Assembly: GCF_002920895.1 (NCBI RefSeq)
Contig: NZ_PQVG01000001.1
Location: forward strand, 62,001 to 126,000
Reading direction: 5' to 3'
Source of the DNA: Flavobacterium alvei
GTDB lineage: Bacteria > Bacteroidota > Bacteroidia > Flavobacteriales > Flavobacteriaceae
Length of the DNA stretch: 64,000 nucleotides
The translations under genes were made by a program, and so were the position numbers. The number at the start of each line of letters is the position of its first letter. Within the stretch, counting starts at the first letter, position 1. The notes under the pieces are model-generated. The model did not search any database and was not told the DNA's origin. It saw nothing but the letters and a program-made list of their open reading frames with translations. Below are positions 1 through 9,392 of the stretch, piece after piece.

Positions 1-45
1 TACAAAAATACAAATCTAAAATCTAAAATCTACAATCTAAGATTA
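1..45. repeat. short-period AT-rich linker repeat
   Basis: The left edge is built of degenerate units reading roughly AATCTAAA / AATCTACA, about 10-11 nt apart, ending at the stop codon of the TPR gene. Similar word-repeat linkers occur between other genes in this window (15439-15487, 30240-30334, 63711-63742). No gene is visible in it. Confidence 0.5.
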
Positions 46-46
46 T

Positions 47-826
47 TTATTGTGCCAATCCAATCAATACATCAATTGTTGCACCTTCTGGAGTACTTTC
101 ATAATTGTCTTTAATATCGGTAAAATATTTAAGAGCATCTTCTTTATTTCCTAAAGCTAAAGCAGTTTTTCCTGCTTTCAATAAGAAACGTGGTGTTGTA
201 AAATCGTTTTTATTAGATTCAGCTGCTTTTACATAATATTCTAAAGCTTCTTTTGGTTGATTTTTTTGCGAATAAGCATCTCCAATTGCACCAGTTGCCA
301 TAGCACTTATTACAAGATCATCCGATTTGAATTTTCCTAAATATTCAATCGCTTCAGCATATTTTCCTGTATTCAAATAAGCAATACCAGCATAATAGTT
401 CGCTAAATTTCCAGCATCAGTTCCTGAATATTCATCGGCAATTTTCACAAATCCCCATTTTCCTTCAGAACCATTCAAGGCTAATTTATATAACGAATCA
501 CTTGCTACACCATTTGTTGCTTTTTCAAAATCTTGTTGTGCTACAAACATTTGGTTAGCTGCATCATCCTCTTTTGGCGCTGCTACAAATTTTTGGTAAG
601 CTAAATATCCAACAGTTAATAAAGCTATTGCACCAACAACTCCAATAATAATTTTTTGATTTTTGGCTACAAAATCTTCAGTTTTTGAAGCAGTTGCATC
701 CAAAGTTGAGAAAACTTCAGCGGTAGTACTATTCTTTTCTAATTCTGCTACATTGATATCCTCTGTAACTTCTTTAACTTCTTTTTCTTTTGCTGGTTTA
801 TATCCTCTTTTATTATAAGTAGCCAT
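47..826 (-). CDS. membrane-anchored TPR-repeat protein
   Basis: 259 aa. An acidic and polar cytoplasmic N-terminus of about 57 residues is followed by one hydrophobic helix (about residues 58-77, KIIIGVVGAIALLTVGYLAY) and then helical repeats with TPR character (for example NLANYYAGIAYLNTGKYAEA, and a later AKALALGNKEDALKYF-like unit). The topology resembles YfgM-type single-pass TPR proteins that act as scaffolds in envelope biogenesis; that role is inference. It is divergent from recF, a gene order I associate with flavobacteria. A -7 element at 850-857 lies just upstream and supports this start. Confidence 0.8.
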   Translation of the reverse strand: MATYNKRGYKPAKEKEVKEVTEDINVAELEKNSTTAEVFSTLDATASKTEDFVAKNQKIIIGVVGAIALLTVGYLAYQKFVAAPKEDDAANQMFVAQQDFEKATNGVASDSLYKLALNGSEGKWGFVKIADEYSGTDAGNLANYYAGIAYLNTGKYAEAIEYLGKFKSDDLVISAMATGAIGDAYSQKNQPKEALEYYVKAAESNKNDFTTPRFLLKAGKTALALGNKEDALKYFTDIKDNYESTPEGATIDVLIGLAQ

Positions 827-849
827 TTAAATTTTAATTTAGTGAGCCG

Positions 850-857
850 CAAAAATA
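850..857 (-). promoter_or_regulatory. -7 promoter element of the TPR gene
   Basis: Minus-strand TATTTTTG matches the Bacteroidota -7 consensus TAnnTTTG and lies 23 nt before the ATG at 826. No clear -33 element was picked out. Confidence 0.5.
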
Positions 858-1067
858 AAATTTTTATTTGTATAGTCACAAAAAAAATGTCTTTATATTC
901 AAATAAAAATACATTATCCTTTTTTTATACTCTTGATTCTTCCGATTTGAAAAATATTTGTCCATTGAAATTGCCTAAAAGTAATTTTTATCGATATTTT
1001 TCGATAATTTGCACCCTCTTAAAAACAATACGAAAGGCCTGATTTTCTTATACCCGCAAGACTAAAA

Positions 1068-2147
1068 ATGTATTTAAAAAAAATTTCACTATTCAATTAC
1101 AAAAACTTTTCGGAAGCCAATTTCGAATTTGTAGGCAAAATAAATTGTTTTGTTGGCAAAAACGGAATTGGAAAAACCAATGTTTTGGATGCTATTTATC
1201 ATTTGTCTTACGGGAAAAGTTATTTCAATCCGCTGGCGGTTCAAAACATCAAACACGGCGAAGATTTTTTTGTTATTGATGGCGAATTTGAAATCAAAGA
1301 AAGAAACGAGCAAATTATTTGTAGCCTCAAAAAAGGACAGAAAAAAATCCTAAAACGCAACGGCAAAATCTATGATAAATTTTCAGAACATCTGGGATTC
1401 ATTCCTTTGGTAATCATCTCGCCAGCCGACACCGATTTGATTGTTGAAGGCAGCGAAACTCGCCGAAAATTTATGGATAGCGTTATTTCGCAATTGGATT
1501 CTAACTATTTAAAACATCTCATTCAATATCAAAAAGTGATAAGTCAGCGCAACGCTTTGTTGAAATATTTTGCATTGAATTTTGTTTTCGACAACGACAC
1601 GCTTTCTATATACAATGAGCAACTCAACACTTTTGGGCAATACATTTTCGAAAAAAGAAAAGAATTCATCGAACAATTTATTCCTATTTTCAACTCCCAC
1701 CATCAGGCCATTTCGGGTTCGCAAGAAACGGTTCAGTTGGTTTATGAAAGCCACTTATTCGAGAATGATTTATTGACTCTTTTGGAAGAAAACATAAGCA
1801 AAGATAGAGCTTTACATTATACGAGCGTAGGAATTCACAAAGACGATTTATCGTTTGAAATTGATAAATATCCCATAAAGAAATTTGGTTCTCAAGGCCA
1901 ACAAAAGTCATTTTTAATCGCATTGAAATTAGCTCAATTTGAGTTTTTAAAAACTCAAAGTGGTCAAAAACCTATTTTATTATTTGATGATATTTTTGAT
2001 AAACTAGACGAAAATCGGGTAGCAAAAATTGTAGAAATGGTCAATAGCGACACTTTTGGACAATTATTTATCTCTGACACACATCCCGAAAGAACAGAAA
2101 AAATTGTCAAATCTACCCATCAAGTTTATAAAATTTTCAGCCTTTAA
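1068..2147 (+). CDS. recF: DNA replication/repair protein RecF
   Basis: 359 aa, normal RecF length. RecF is an SMC-like ATPase that helps load RecA at single-strand gaps with RecO and RecR. The N-terminus reads [14 protein letters not shown], typical of RecF, with Walker A GKNGIGKT at residues 30-37. The ABC-type signature FGSQGQQKS comes late, followed by a Walker B region ([16 protein letters not shown]). It stands alone, divergent from the TPR gene. About 85 nt separate it from the next gene, so that gene may have its own promoter. Confidence 0.95.
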   Translation: MYLKKISLFNYKNFSEANFEFVGKINCFVGKNGIGKTNVLDAIYHLSYGKSYFNPLAVQNIKHGEDFFVIDGEFEIKERNEQIICSLKKGQKKILKRNGKIYDKFSEHLGFIPLVIISPADTDLIVEGSETRRKFMDSVISQLDSNYLKHLIQYQKVISQRNALLKYFALNFVFDNDTLSIYNEQLNTFGQYIFEKRKEFIEQFIPIFNSHHQAISGSQETVQLVYESHLFENDLLTLLEENISKDRALHYTSVGIHKDDLSFEIDKYPIKKFGSQGQQKSFLIALKLAQFEFLKTQSGQKPILLFDDIFDKLDENRVAKIVEMVNSDTFGQLFISDTHPERTEKIVKSTHQVYKIFSL

Positions 2148-2231
2148 AACGGTAGTATTTTAACTTTAAGTTTCAAAATCAAAGAAAGAAATTGCCTATT
2201 TTAGCCTTTTAAAAATCAAAATTATACCCTA

Positions 2232-2933
2232 ATGAAACTCCTTTCAAAATTCTGTATATTATTCTTATCGCTATCGATAGTTTCCTGCAATGGACAAAAT
2301 GCTAAAAATATAAAAAACCTTGAACCAAAGGCTTTTTCAGAAACCCTAAAGACGACTACAAACGCCCAAATCATAGACGTTAGAACCCCTCAAGAATTTG
2401 CCTCAGGACATCTTGAAAACGCCCAAAACATCGATTGGTTGGGAGATAATTTTGATGCAACTATTCAGAAATTAGACAAAACCAAACCTGTTTTCATCTA
2501 CTGCAAAACGAGCAATCGAAGTTCGCAAGCTGCTGAAAAATTAGAAAAATTAGGGTTCGAAAACATCTATAATATGCAAGGCGGACTATTAAAATGGGAT
2601 GCCGAAGGACTTTCTAAACCAACCGACCGAATTATTGGCGTTTGCCCGCAGGAATTTGCCGAACTATTAAACACCGATAAAAAAGTCTTAATCGATTTTT
2701 ATGCCGAATGGTGTGCACCTTGCAAAAAAATGACTCCTTACCTTTTGAAAATGCAAAAAGAAATGGCTGACAAAGTCGCAATCATTCGATTGAACGCCGA
2801 TGAAAACCCTACTTTAATTAAAGAGATGAAAATTTTAGAACTTCCCACCCTAATTATCTATGAAAATAAAGTGGAGAAATGGAAAAATTCGGGATACATT
2901 AGCGAAGAAGATTTGAAAAAACAACTGCAATAA
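2232..2933 (+). CDS. rhodanese-thioredoxin fusion lipoprotein
   Basis: 233 aa. A lipoprotein signal ends in the lipobox SIVSC with Cys19 as lipidation site, so the protein should sit in the envelope. A rhodanese domain (about 30-130) carries the active-site loop starting at Cys91 (CKTSNRSSQ). A thioredoxin domain (about 135-233) has the redox pair WCAPC at Cys161/Cys164 and a later cis-proline segment ELPTL. The combination suggests periplasmic sulfur or thiol handling, with electrons possibly passing between the two domains; this is inference. It precedes the DUF2461 gene by 10 nt and is probably cotranscribed with it. Confidence 0.88.
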   Translation: MKLLSKFCILFLSLSIVSCNGQNAKNIKNLEPKAFSETLKTTTNAQIIDVRTPQEFASGHLENAQNIDWLGDNFDATIQKLDKTKPVFIYCKTSNRSSQAAEKLEKLGFENIYNMQGGLLKWDAEGLSKPTDRIIGVCPQEFAELLNTDKKVLIDFYAEWCAPCKKMTPYLLKMQKEMADKVAIIRLNADENPTLIKEMKILELPTLIIYENKVEKWKNSGYISEEDLKKQLQ

Positions 2934-2943
2934 TTCATTAAAT

Positions 2944-3618
2944 ATGCTTTCAAAAAATAGTTTAGAATTTCTTGACGATTTAAAAGCCAACAACAATCGC
3001 GATTGGTTTTTGGATAACAAAAAAAGGTATGAAGCTTTCAAAAAAGACTATCATCAATTGGTTAGTGATTTTCTAAGCGTTATGAAACCACTCGACCCTT
3101 CTTTAGAAATGCTTGAAGTAAAAAATTGCACCTTTAGAATCAATCGTGACATTCGGTTTTCTAAAGACAAATCGCCTTACAAAGATCATATTGGTGTTTG
3201 GTTGTCCAGCGGTGCAAAAGGCAAAAATCGTTCTGGCTATTATGTTCACATTGCTAGAACAGGTAGTTTTATTGCAGGCGGATTCTATTGCCCAGAAGCC
3301 GAAGATTTGAAAAAAGTGCGCAAAGAAATTGCCTTTTTCTATGAGGATTTAGAAGAAATTCTTAATGAAAAAAACTTCAAAAAAGAGTTTACCGATTTTG
3401 ACAGAAACGAAATAAACCTATTAAAAAACCCGCCCAGAGGTTACGAAAAAGACCATCCGGCTATTGAATTTTTAAAATTAAAAAGCTTCGAAACCTCTCA
3501 AAAATTCGACATAGAAGAAGTGACCCAAAAAGATTTTGTTGTCAAAATGAGCCAAAAGCTAATAGCTTTGAAACCATTGAATGATTTCATCAACCGTGCA
3601 TTAACTTCTGAAGATTAA
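2944..3618 (+). CDS. DUF2461 / TIGR02453 family protein
   Basis: 224 aa. The N-terminus (LEFLDDLKANNNRDWFLDNKKRYE) and the RINRDIRFSKDKSPYKDHIG stretch are hallmarks of the DUF2461 (TIGR02453) family, which is widespread in Bacteroidota and has no established biochemical function. There is no signal peptide, so it should be cytosolic. Its stop overlaps the first possible start of the downstream glycosyltransferase by one base (TAATG), so the two are probably translationally coupled. Confidence 0.85.
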   Translation: MLSKNSLEFLDDLKANNNRDWFLDNKKRYEAFKKDYHQLVSDFLSVMKPLDPSLEMLEVKNCTFRINRDIRFSKDKSPYKDHIGVWLSSGAKGKNRSGYYVHIARTGSFIAGGFYCPEAEDLKKVRKEIAFFYEDLEEILNEKNFKKEFTDFDRNEINLLKNPPRGYEKDHPAIEFLKLKSFETSQKFDIEEVTQKDFVVKMSQKLIALKPLNDFINRALTSED

Positions 3619-4694
3619 TGATATCAATGGAGAAACGTAAAATACTTTTTCTGGGAGAAACCTATAGAGCCGATGCCATTACGTGGATGAATGGGTTGAA
3701 AGAATTTGGCGATTTTGAAATTATCACTTGGGAACTCAAAACACCCAACACCTCTTTTTTTAGCCGATTATTTCGAATTTTCGAATTTACTACAGCTCAT
3801 TTCCAGATTAGAAAACGAATCAAAAAAGAGCATCCAGATATGATTATTGCCGAAAGAACCACGAGTTATGGTTTTCTTGCAGCATTATCAGGCGTAAAAC
3901 CAGTAGCTATTGCACAACAAGGCAGAACCGATTTATGGCCAGAGAATTCCATTTTGTTACCACTCAAAATAATCATTCAAAATTATGCTTTCAAAAAAGC
4001 CGATTTGATTCACGCTTGGGGACCAGTAATGACCATTTCGATGCGAAATGCCAATGTCAATATGCAAAAAGTGTTGGTTATGCCAAAAGGAATCGATTTG
4101 CAACAATTTGAAAATAAACAAAATACACAATCCGATAAAATTACGGCAATTGTAACTCGGTCGTTAATGCCTGAATACCGTCATGACATTATTCTGAAAG
4201 CCTTTGATATCTTAAACCAAAAAGGAATTGATTTTAAATTGACCATTGTTGGCAACGGAAAATTACTTCCAGCACTAAAAGAATTGGCAACGAATTTAAA
4301 GATTGATGACAAAATTAATTTCACAGGAAGAATTCCAAATACTGAACTACCCGAACTTTTACAACAGTCTAATTTTTACATCAGTATGCCTATAACCGAA
4401 GGGGTTTCGGCTTCCTTATTTGAAGCAATGGCTTCTAATTGTTATCCTGTTGTGACCGATATTCCAGGAAACCAAAGCTGGATTACTCATCGTGAAAACG
4501 GTCAGCTGATTCCAATAGACAATACCAAAATGCTTGCCGAAGAACTACTTTGGGCTTTTGAAAATAAAGCACACCGAAATGTGGCAGTTCAAAAAAACAG
4601 AAAATTTGTAGAAGAAAATGCAGATTATAAATTGAATATGAAAATCATTGCCGAAAAATATCACCAATTAATTAACACATCCAAAACCAACTAA
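3618..4694 (+). CDS. GT4-like glycosyltransferase
   Basis: 358 aa. The fold order fits GT-B family 4 transferases: an N-terminal acceptor domain, then a C-terminal donor domain with VGNGKLLPALKELA, INFTGRIPNTELPELL and the EX7E-like segment TEGVSASLFEAMASNCYPVV. The substrate cannot be read from the sequence. The first ATG (3618) overlaps the preceding stop; an internal ATG at 3627 (MEKRKILFLG) is an equally plausible start. The asparagine synthase-like gene follows after 2 nt. Neighbouring glycosyltransferase and AsnB-like genes often mark surface polysaccharide pathways, but no wider polysaccharide cluster is visible here. Confidence 0.85.
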   Translation: MISMEKRKILFLGETYRADAITWMNGLKEFGDFEIITWELKTPNTSFFSRLFRIFEFTTAHFQIRKRIKKEHPDMIIAERTTSYGFLAALSGVKPVAIAQQGRTDLWPENSILLPLKIIIQNYAFKKADLIHAWGPVMTISMRNANVNMQKVLVMPKGIDLQQFENKQNTQSDKITAIVTRSLMPEYRHDIILKAFDILNQKGIDFKLTIVGNGKLLPALKELATNLKIDDKINFTGRIPNTELPELLQQSNFYISMPITEGVSASLFEAMASNCYPVVTDIPGNQSWITHRENGQLIPIDNTKMLAEELLWAFENKAHRNVAVQKNRKFVEENADYKLNMKIIAEKYHQLINTSKTN

Positions 4695-4696
4695 CT

Positions 4697-6544
4697 ATGT
4701 GTGGAATTAATGGCATTTTACATTTGCAATCACAAAAAAAAGTGGATGAGCGCATTCTAACAAAAATGCGGGATGCACTAGAACATCGTGGCCCAGATGA
4801 CAAAGGATTATTTATCGAAAATAACATTGGTTTGGGGCATCGTAGGCTTTCTATTTTGGATGTTTCGGCGGCTGGACACCAACCTTTTCTATCCGATGAC
4901 GGTCGCTATGTTTTGGTTTATAATGGCGAAATATACAATTTCAAGGACTTTTATCCCGAACTTCGAAGTCATGGTTTTGACATAAAAACTAGCTCAGATA
5001 CTGAAGTTTTGTTGAAATTATTTCAGTTGTATGGTTTAAAAATGCTAAGCCGTCTCAACGGAATGTTTGCCTTTGCTATTTGGGATAAAACAGAGCGAAA
5101 ACTGATTGCCGTGAGGGATAGAATGGGCGTCAAACCCTTGTATTACTCTTTTTACAACGAAACATTTTATTTCGCTTCTGAACAAAAAGCACTTTTTACG
5201 GCAGGAGTTTCTCTAAAAATGGCTCAAGACGGAATGGAAGAATACATTTTTAACCGGTTTGTGGCTGGCGAAAATACTTTGTATGAAAATGTCAAAAAAA
5301 TACTTCCGGGACACATTTTGACCATTCACGAAAGTGGCAAAATTACTAATGAAAAATGGTGGGATTTGAAAACGGAAATTCAAAACCAACCCAAAATCAA
5401 AAATCCTGTTGAATGGTTTCGAGAAACATTTGACGATTCAGTACGATTGCGAATGGTGAGCGATGTTCCAGTTGGCGTTTTACTCAGCGGCGGGCTCGAC
5501 TCCTCCTCTATTTTGGCGTCCTTAAACCAACAAAATTTTAACCATATTCAAACCTTTAATATTGGTTTCAAAGAAAAAGAACACAACGAATCGCATTTGG
5601 CACAAAGAATGTCCGAAAAATTCGGCTACACTTTTCACACCATGCAATTAGAAAATAAGGATCTTTTTGAAAAATTAGTCAGTGCTACTTATTTTCAGGA
5701 TGAACCCATAATGCACTTGAGCGAACCGCATATTTTGGCATTGGCACAATTGGCAAAACCATCGGTAAAAGTGTTGCTTTCAGGAGAAGGCGCCGATGAA
5801 TTAATGGGAGGTTATGTGAGATACAAAGCGCTGAAATACCCGTCATTGTTGAAAATAATTGCAACAGTCGGTCACATGGATTATTTCACAACCAAACCAA
5901 GATTCGAAAAATTAGCGCGTTATTCTCAAATAAAAGAAAAGGATGATTTGATACTTTATAACGGTTCTAATATTTATCCAAAAGACATTGCAAGCACTTT
6001 TGGTATCACAAATCAGCCCAAAAACGAATACCGAAATCAAATTCTGGAAGATGCAAAATCATTGTATCCCAATAATTCGAGACGACAAGCCCTTTATTTT
6101 GACCAACACACTTATTTATGTTCACTACTCGACCGAAACGACCGTTGCACGATGGGAGCTTCTATCGAATGTAGAGAACCTTTTCTAGACCAAAGACTTA
6201 TTGCCGGATTGGGTTCATTAGAAGACCATTGGCTTTTTACTGGAAAAAAATGGAAATACATTCTAAAAGAAGCTATGAAATCGCGATTGCCCCATGAAAT
6301 CCTACATTTCAAAAAAGTGGGTTTGAGTGTTCCTTGGGGTGATTATTTACTAAAAAGTCCCGGATTCATTGATGAATTAGAATCGTTTTCAAAAAGTGAC
6401 TTGTTCAAAATGTCGTATTTTGAAAATATCGATTCTCAGAAACTAGTTTCAAATTTGAGAAAAGGAGACACCAAAATGATTCCGTTTATTATGCCTATGT
6501 TTATGATGCATATTTGGCTAAAAAACTATCCAACTCAATTTTAA
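4697..6544 (+). CDS. asnB: asparagine synthase (glutamine-hydrolysing)
   Basis: 615 aa. The protein starts MCGINGIL, so Cys2 is exposed after Met removal as the class II glutaminase nucleophile. It carries RHRGPD-like and NGEIYN motifs of the glutaminase domain and a synthetase domain with the pyrophosphate loop SGGLDSSSI. Canonical AsnB makes asparagine from aspartate, glutamine and ATP. Paralogues in polysaccharide loci may amidate sugars or peptides. The 2-nt gap to a glycosyltransferase raises that option, so the substrate is uncertain. The glutaminase and ATP-binding motifs both look intact. Confidence 0.88.
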   Translation: MCGINGILHLQSQKKVDERILTKMRDALEHRGPDDKGLFIENNIGLGHRRLSILDVSAAGHQPFLSDDGRYVLVYNGEIYNFKDFYPELRSHGFDIKTSSDTEVLLKLFQLYGLKMLSRLNGMFAFAIWDKTERKLIAVRDRMGVKPLYYSFYNETFYFASEQKALFTAGVSLKMAQDGMEEYIFNRFVAGENTLYENVKKILPGHILTIHESGKITNEKWWDLKTEIQNQPKIKNPVEWFRETFDDSVRLRMVSDVPVGVLLSGGLDSSSILASLNQQNFNHIQTFNIGFKEKEHNESHLAQRMSEKFGYTFHTMQLENKDLFEKLVSATYFQDEPIMHLSEPHILALAQLAKPSVKVLLSGEGADELMGGYVRYKALKYPSLLKIIATVGHMDYFTTKPRFEKLARYSQIKEKDDLILYNGSNIYPKDIASTFGITNQPKNEYRNQILEDAKSLYPNNSRRQALYFDQHTYLCSLLDRNDRCTMGASIECREPFLDQRLIAGLGSLEDHWLFTGKKWKYILKEAMKSRLPHEILHFKKVGLSVPWGDYLLKSPGFIDELESFSKSDLFKMSYFENIDSQKLVSNLRKGDTKMIPFIMPMFMMHIWLKNYPTQF

Positions 6545-6584
6545 TACTTACTTTTGGACTAACGATTCAAAACGCACTTTCTTT

Positions 6585-7598
6585 ATGGAAATACAGACTA
6601 ATTTTTCTCTTAAAAACTACAATACTTTTGGCATTGAAGCCAAAGCCAAACAATTCGTTGCCGTTCATTCAATTGCAGAATTAAAAACCGTTTTAGAAGA
6701 AAACAAATCCCAAAAAAAATTCATTTTGGGTGGCGGAAGCAATATGCTTTTGACTCAAGATATCGATGCATTGGTGATTCACGTTGATTTGAAAGGTAAA
6801 AAAATCATCAAAGACGACGATAATTTTGTTTGGGTCGAAAGTCAAGCTGGCGAAAACTGGCACGAATTTGTACTTTGGACCATCGATCAAAACTTTGGAG
6901 GATTGGAAAATATGTCGCTGATTCCAGGAAATGTTGGAACCACTCCAGTTCAGAATATTGGCGCATATGGAACCGAAATCAAAGACACTTTTGTTTCTTG
7001 CGAAGCGATGGCAATCGAAAATCAAAAAACCAAAACTTTTAGTAAAGACGAATGCCATTTTGGCTACAGAGAAAGTGTTTTCAAAAATGAGGCTAAAGAC
7101 CAATATATTATCACTTCGGTAGTTTTTAAACTCACCAAGCGCAACCATAAAATTAATATTTCCTATGGCGATATAGCTGCCCAACTTTCAAATAAAAACA
7201 TCCAAATTCCAACACTCAAAGACGTTTCTAATGCTGTAATCGCTATTCGAACCAGTAAATTGCCCGATCCAAAAGAGTTAGGAAACAGCGGAAGTTTCTT
7301 TAAAAACCCCATTCTTTTAAAATCAGATTTCGAGAAAATACATCAGCAATTTCCAGAAATGAAATACTATGATATTTCTCCAACCGAAGTCAAAGTCCCT
7401 GCGGGATGGCTCATTGAGCAAGCTGGTTTCAAAGGAAAACGTTTTGGCGATGCAGGAATTCACAAGAACCAAGCTTTAGTTTTAGTCAATTATGGAAACG
7501 CCACTGGACAAGAAATTTTGGATGTTTCCAAAACCATCCAAGAGACTATTTTCAAAACTTTTGGTATTCATATTGAAGCCGAAGTGAATGTGATATAA
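6585..7598 (+). CDS. murB: UDP-N-acetylmuramate dehydrogenase MurB
   Basis: 337 aa, the length of the E. coli-type (type I) MurB. This FAD enzyme reduces UDP-GlcNAc-enolpyruvate to UDP-MurNAc in the cytosolic stage of peptidoglycan synthesis. Visible motifs are ILGGGSNMLL (FAD binding), the GLENMSLIPGNVGTTPVQNIGAYG block, the catalytic serine loop GNSGSFFKNP and a C-terminal PAGWLIEQAGFKG. It is 40 nt downstream of asnB and may share its transcript. Confidence 0.95.
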   Translation: MEIQTNFSLKNYNTFGIEAKAKQFVAVHSIAELKTVLEENKSQKKFILGGGSNMLLTQDIDALVIHVDLKGKKIIKDDDNFVWVESQAGENWHEFVLWTIDQNFGGLENMSLIPGNVGTTPVQNIGAYGTEIKDTFVSCEAMAIENQKTKTFSKDECHFGYRESVFKNEAKDQYIITSVVFKLTKRNHKINISYGDIAAQLSNKNIQIPTLKDVSNAVIAIRTSKLPDPKELGNSGSFFKNPILLKSDFEKIHQQFPEMKYYDISPTEVKVPAGWLIEQAGFKGKRFGDAGIHKNQALVLVNYGNATGQEILDVSKTIQETIFKTFGIHIEAEVNVI

Positions 7599-7602
7599 AA
7601 GC

Positions 7603-7629
7603 GGGAAGTTAGAAGTGGGAAGTTAGAAG
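7603..7629. repeat. tandem 13-mer linker repeat
   Basis: Two exact copies of GGGAAGTTAGAAG, 14 nt apart, immediately after murB. A related string (GGAAAGTTAGAAG) occurs at 28656-28668 after the PhnA-family gene. Confidence 0.7.
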
Positions 7630-7704
7630 GCAGTTCTGAGTATCGTGATGAAATTTAGATTATAATAATTGCCGTTTGTCGATGGTTTATTGACAATTGA
7701 TAAT

Positions 7705-7712
7705 TACCTTTG
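7705..7712 (+). promoter_or_regulatory. -7 promoter element of the GT2-sigma operon
   Basis: TACCTTTG matches TAnnTTTG and would start transcription near 7717, about 25 nt before the ATG at 7744. It argues against the longer TTG-initiated reading from 7669, whose start would lie upstream of the transcript. Confidence 0.6.
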
Positions 7713-7743
7713 CACAGATTTTAAAAAAAGAAGCCAAGCCTAT

Positions 7744-8850
7744 ATGTTACTCTTTACTTTATACTTTTTTATTGTTATAGTCGCCATACAACTTGCGTAT
7801 TATCTGATTGTTTTTGCGAAATTTGCTTTCGCCAAAGCTCAAAAAGCAACACCAAAAAAAATCTCTGTTTCGGTAATTGTTTGTGCCAAAAATGAAGCCG
7901 ACAATGTAGCTCGTTACATTCCATTGCTGGCAGAGCAGGATTATCACGACTACGAAATTATATTGATAGACGATGCTTCAAGCGATACTACTTTAGAAAT
8001 TTTTGAAGAATTCGAGAAACAATATTCCAATATTAGATTGGTAAAAGTTAGAAACAACGAAGCTTTTTGGGGCAACAAAAAATATGCTTTAACATTAGGA
8101 ATTAAATCGGCCAAAAAAGATTATTTGTTGTTTATAGATGCCGATTGCTACCCCTCTTCCAAAGATTGGATTACGACAATGTGTTCGCAATTTACGATGC
8201 AAAAAACGATTGTTTTGGGTTATGGCGCTTATGAAAAAGTAGCCAAATCGTTCTTAAACAAAATCATCCGTTTTGAAACTTTACTTACAGCCGTTCAATA
8301 TTTTTCTTGGACAAAAATAGGGAAACCTTATATGGGAATTGGTCGTAATTTGGCCTATAAAAAAGAGGAATTTTATAATGTAAACGGCTTCATTAGTCAC
8401 ATTCAAGTACGTTCTGGCGATGACGATTTGTTTATCAATCAAGTGGCAACTAGCAAAAACACCACTATTTGTTATACTCCTGAAAGTTTCACTTATTCGC
8501 AACCCAAAACAACATTCAAAGGTTGGTTTAACCAAAAAAGAAGACACGTTTCAACTGCCACTTTATACAAACCTTTTGACAAAATTCAGTTGGCACTTTT
8601 TTATGTTTCGCAATTGTTGTTTTTCATTTTGGCCATACTTTTATTGGCGTTCCAATACCAATGGATTATCGTCTTGAGCCTTGTTGGTTTTCGATATTTA
8701 GTCACTTGGATTATCCTCGGATTTTCGGCAGGAAAATTAAAAGAAAAAGATGTGATGTATTGGTTTCCTATTATCGAAATTGTGCTTATCTTCACGCAAT
8801 TAAATATCTTTATCACCAATCTTTTTTCAAAACCCGTACATTGGAAATAA
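7744..8850 (+). CDS. membrane family 2 glycosyltransferase
   Basis: About 368 aa from the ATG at 7744, chosen because the -7 element at 7705-7712 lies between it and an upstream TTG. An N-terminal membrane helix (FTLYFFIVIVAIQLAYYLIV) is followed by a GT-A domain: SVIVCAKNEADNV, IDDASSD, the DxD-type FIDADCYP, and the processive-type QKRRH motif (FNQKRRHVSTATLY). Two or three C-terminal membrane helices follow. Such enzymes build or extend glycans at the inner membrane; donor and acceptor are unknown. The last 10 nt overlap the start of the sigma factor gene. Confidence 0.88.
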   Translation: MLLFTLYFFIVIVAIQLAYYLIVFAKFAFAKAQKATPKKISVSVIVCAKNEADNVARYIPLLAEQDYHDYEIILIDDASSDTTLEIFEEFEKQYSNIRLVKVRNNEAFWGNKKYALTLGIKSAKKDYLLFIDADCYPSSKDWITTMCSQFTMQKTIVLGYGAYEKVAKSFLNKIIRFETLLTAVQYFSWTKIGKPYMGIGRNLAYKKEEFYNVNGFISHIQVRSGDDDLFINQVATSKNTTICYTPESFTYSQPKTTFKGWFNQKRRHVSTATLYKPFDKIQLALFYVSQLLFFILAILLLAFQYQWIIVLSLVGFRYLVTWIILGFSAGKLKEKDVMYWFPIIEIVLIFTQLNIFITNLFSKPVHWK

Positions 8851-9392
8851 ACCTACAGATAGAAAAAGCAAAAAAAGGCGATCAAGCGGCTTTCACTTTT
8901 CTATTGAATTTTTATTGGAATGAAGTCTATGGTTTTATGCTTAAACGCACTGAAAACGAAACCAATGCCGAGGATATAACTATCGAAACCTTCTCGAAAG
9001 CTTTTGACAAAATAGCCAGTTACAATCCTGAATTCCAGTTCAACACTTGGCTGATTGCTATTGCTAAAAATGTTCATATCGACTTGTTGCGCAAAAAGAA
9101 AGCGTCACTTTTCATCGAAATCACCGACGACGAAGACCAACAAGCCTACAATATTGCCGACACCACTCCATCGGCCGAAGACGAATTGATTACCGAGCAA
9201 AACCTTTCGCAATTGCTACAATTCATCAAGGAACTCAAACCGCATTATCAGGAAGTGATTCAGTTGCGCTATTTTCAGGAAATGAGCTATCAGGAAATTG
9301 CTAACAAAATCGACGAACCCCTAAGCAACGTCAAAATAAAACTACTCCGCGCCAAGAAATTATTGGCAGAGATTATTCAAGATAAGCGGTAA
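8841..9392 (+). CDS. ECF-type RNA polymerase sigma factor
   Basis: About 183 aa from a TTG start at 8841 (L/MEINLQIEKAKKGDQAAF), the usual length for ECF sigma factors; the open frame extends upstream but only through codons antisense to sense for the GT2 gene. Region 2 (LNFYWNEVYGFMLKRTENETNAEDITIETFSKAF, then FNTWLIAIAKNVHIDLLRK) and region 4 (HYQEVIQLRYFQEMSYQEIANKI, LSNVKIKLLRAKKLL) are complete. The start overlaps the GT2 stop by 10 nt, which suggests coupled translation. No anti-sigma gene is next to it, so its control is not apparent. Confidence 0.88.
   Translation: MEINLQIEKAKKGDQAAFTFLLNFYWNEVYGFMLKRTENETNAEDITIETFSKAFDKIASYNPEFQFNTWLIAIAKNVHIDLLRKKKASLFIEITDDEDQQAYNIADTTPSAEDELITEQNLSQLLQFIKELKPHYQEVIQLRYFQEMSYQEIANKIDEPLSNVKIKLLRAKKLLAEIIQDKR

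Noticed and set aside
842..1042. 66-aa frame between the TPR gene and recF
   Set aside because: It lies over the promoter of the TPR gene, is lysine- and phenylalanine-rich like random AT-rich DNA, and has no motif.
6693..7184. 163-aa frame on the minus strand inside murB
   Set aside because: Fully antisense to murB, which has all its family motifs. No promoter and no domain.
7669..7743. TTG-initiated extension of the GT2 gene
   Set aside because: The -7 element at 7705-7712 lies within it, so the transcript probably starts after it. The ATG at 7744 leads directly into the membrane helix.
8661..8840. Upstream extension of the sigma factor gene
   Set aside because: It overlaps the GT2 gene in another frame and gives no sigma-like sequence. 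The TTG at 8841 gives the usual length.
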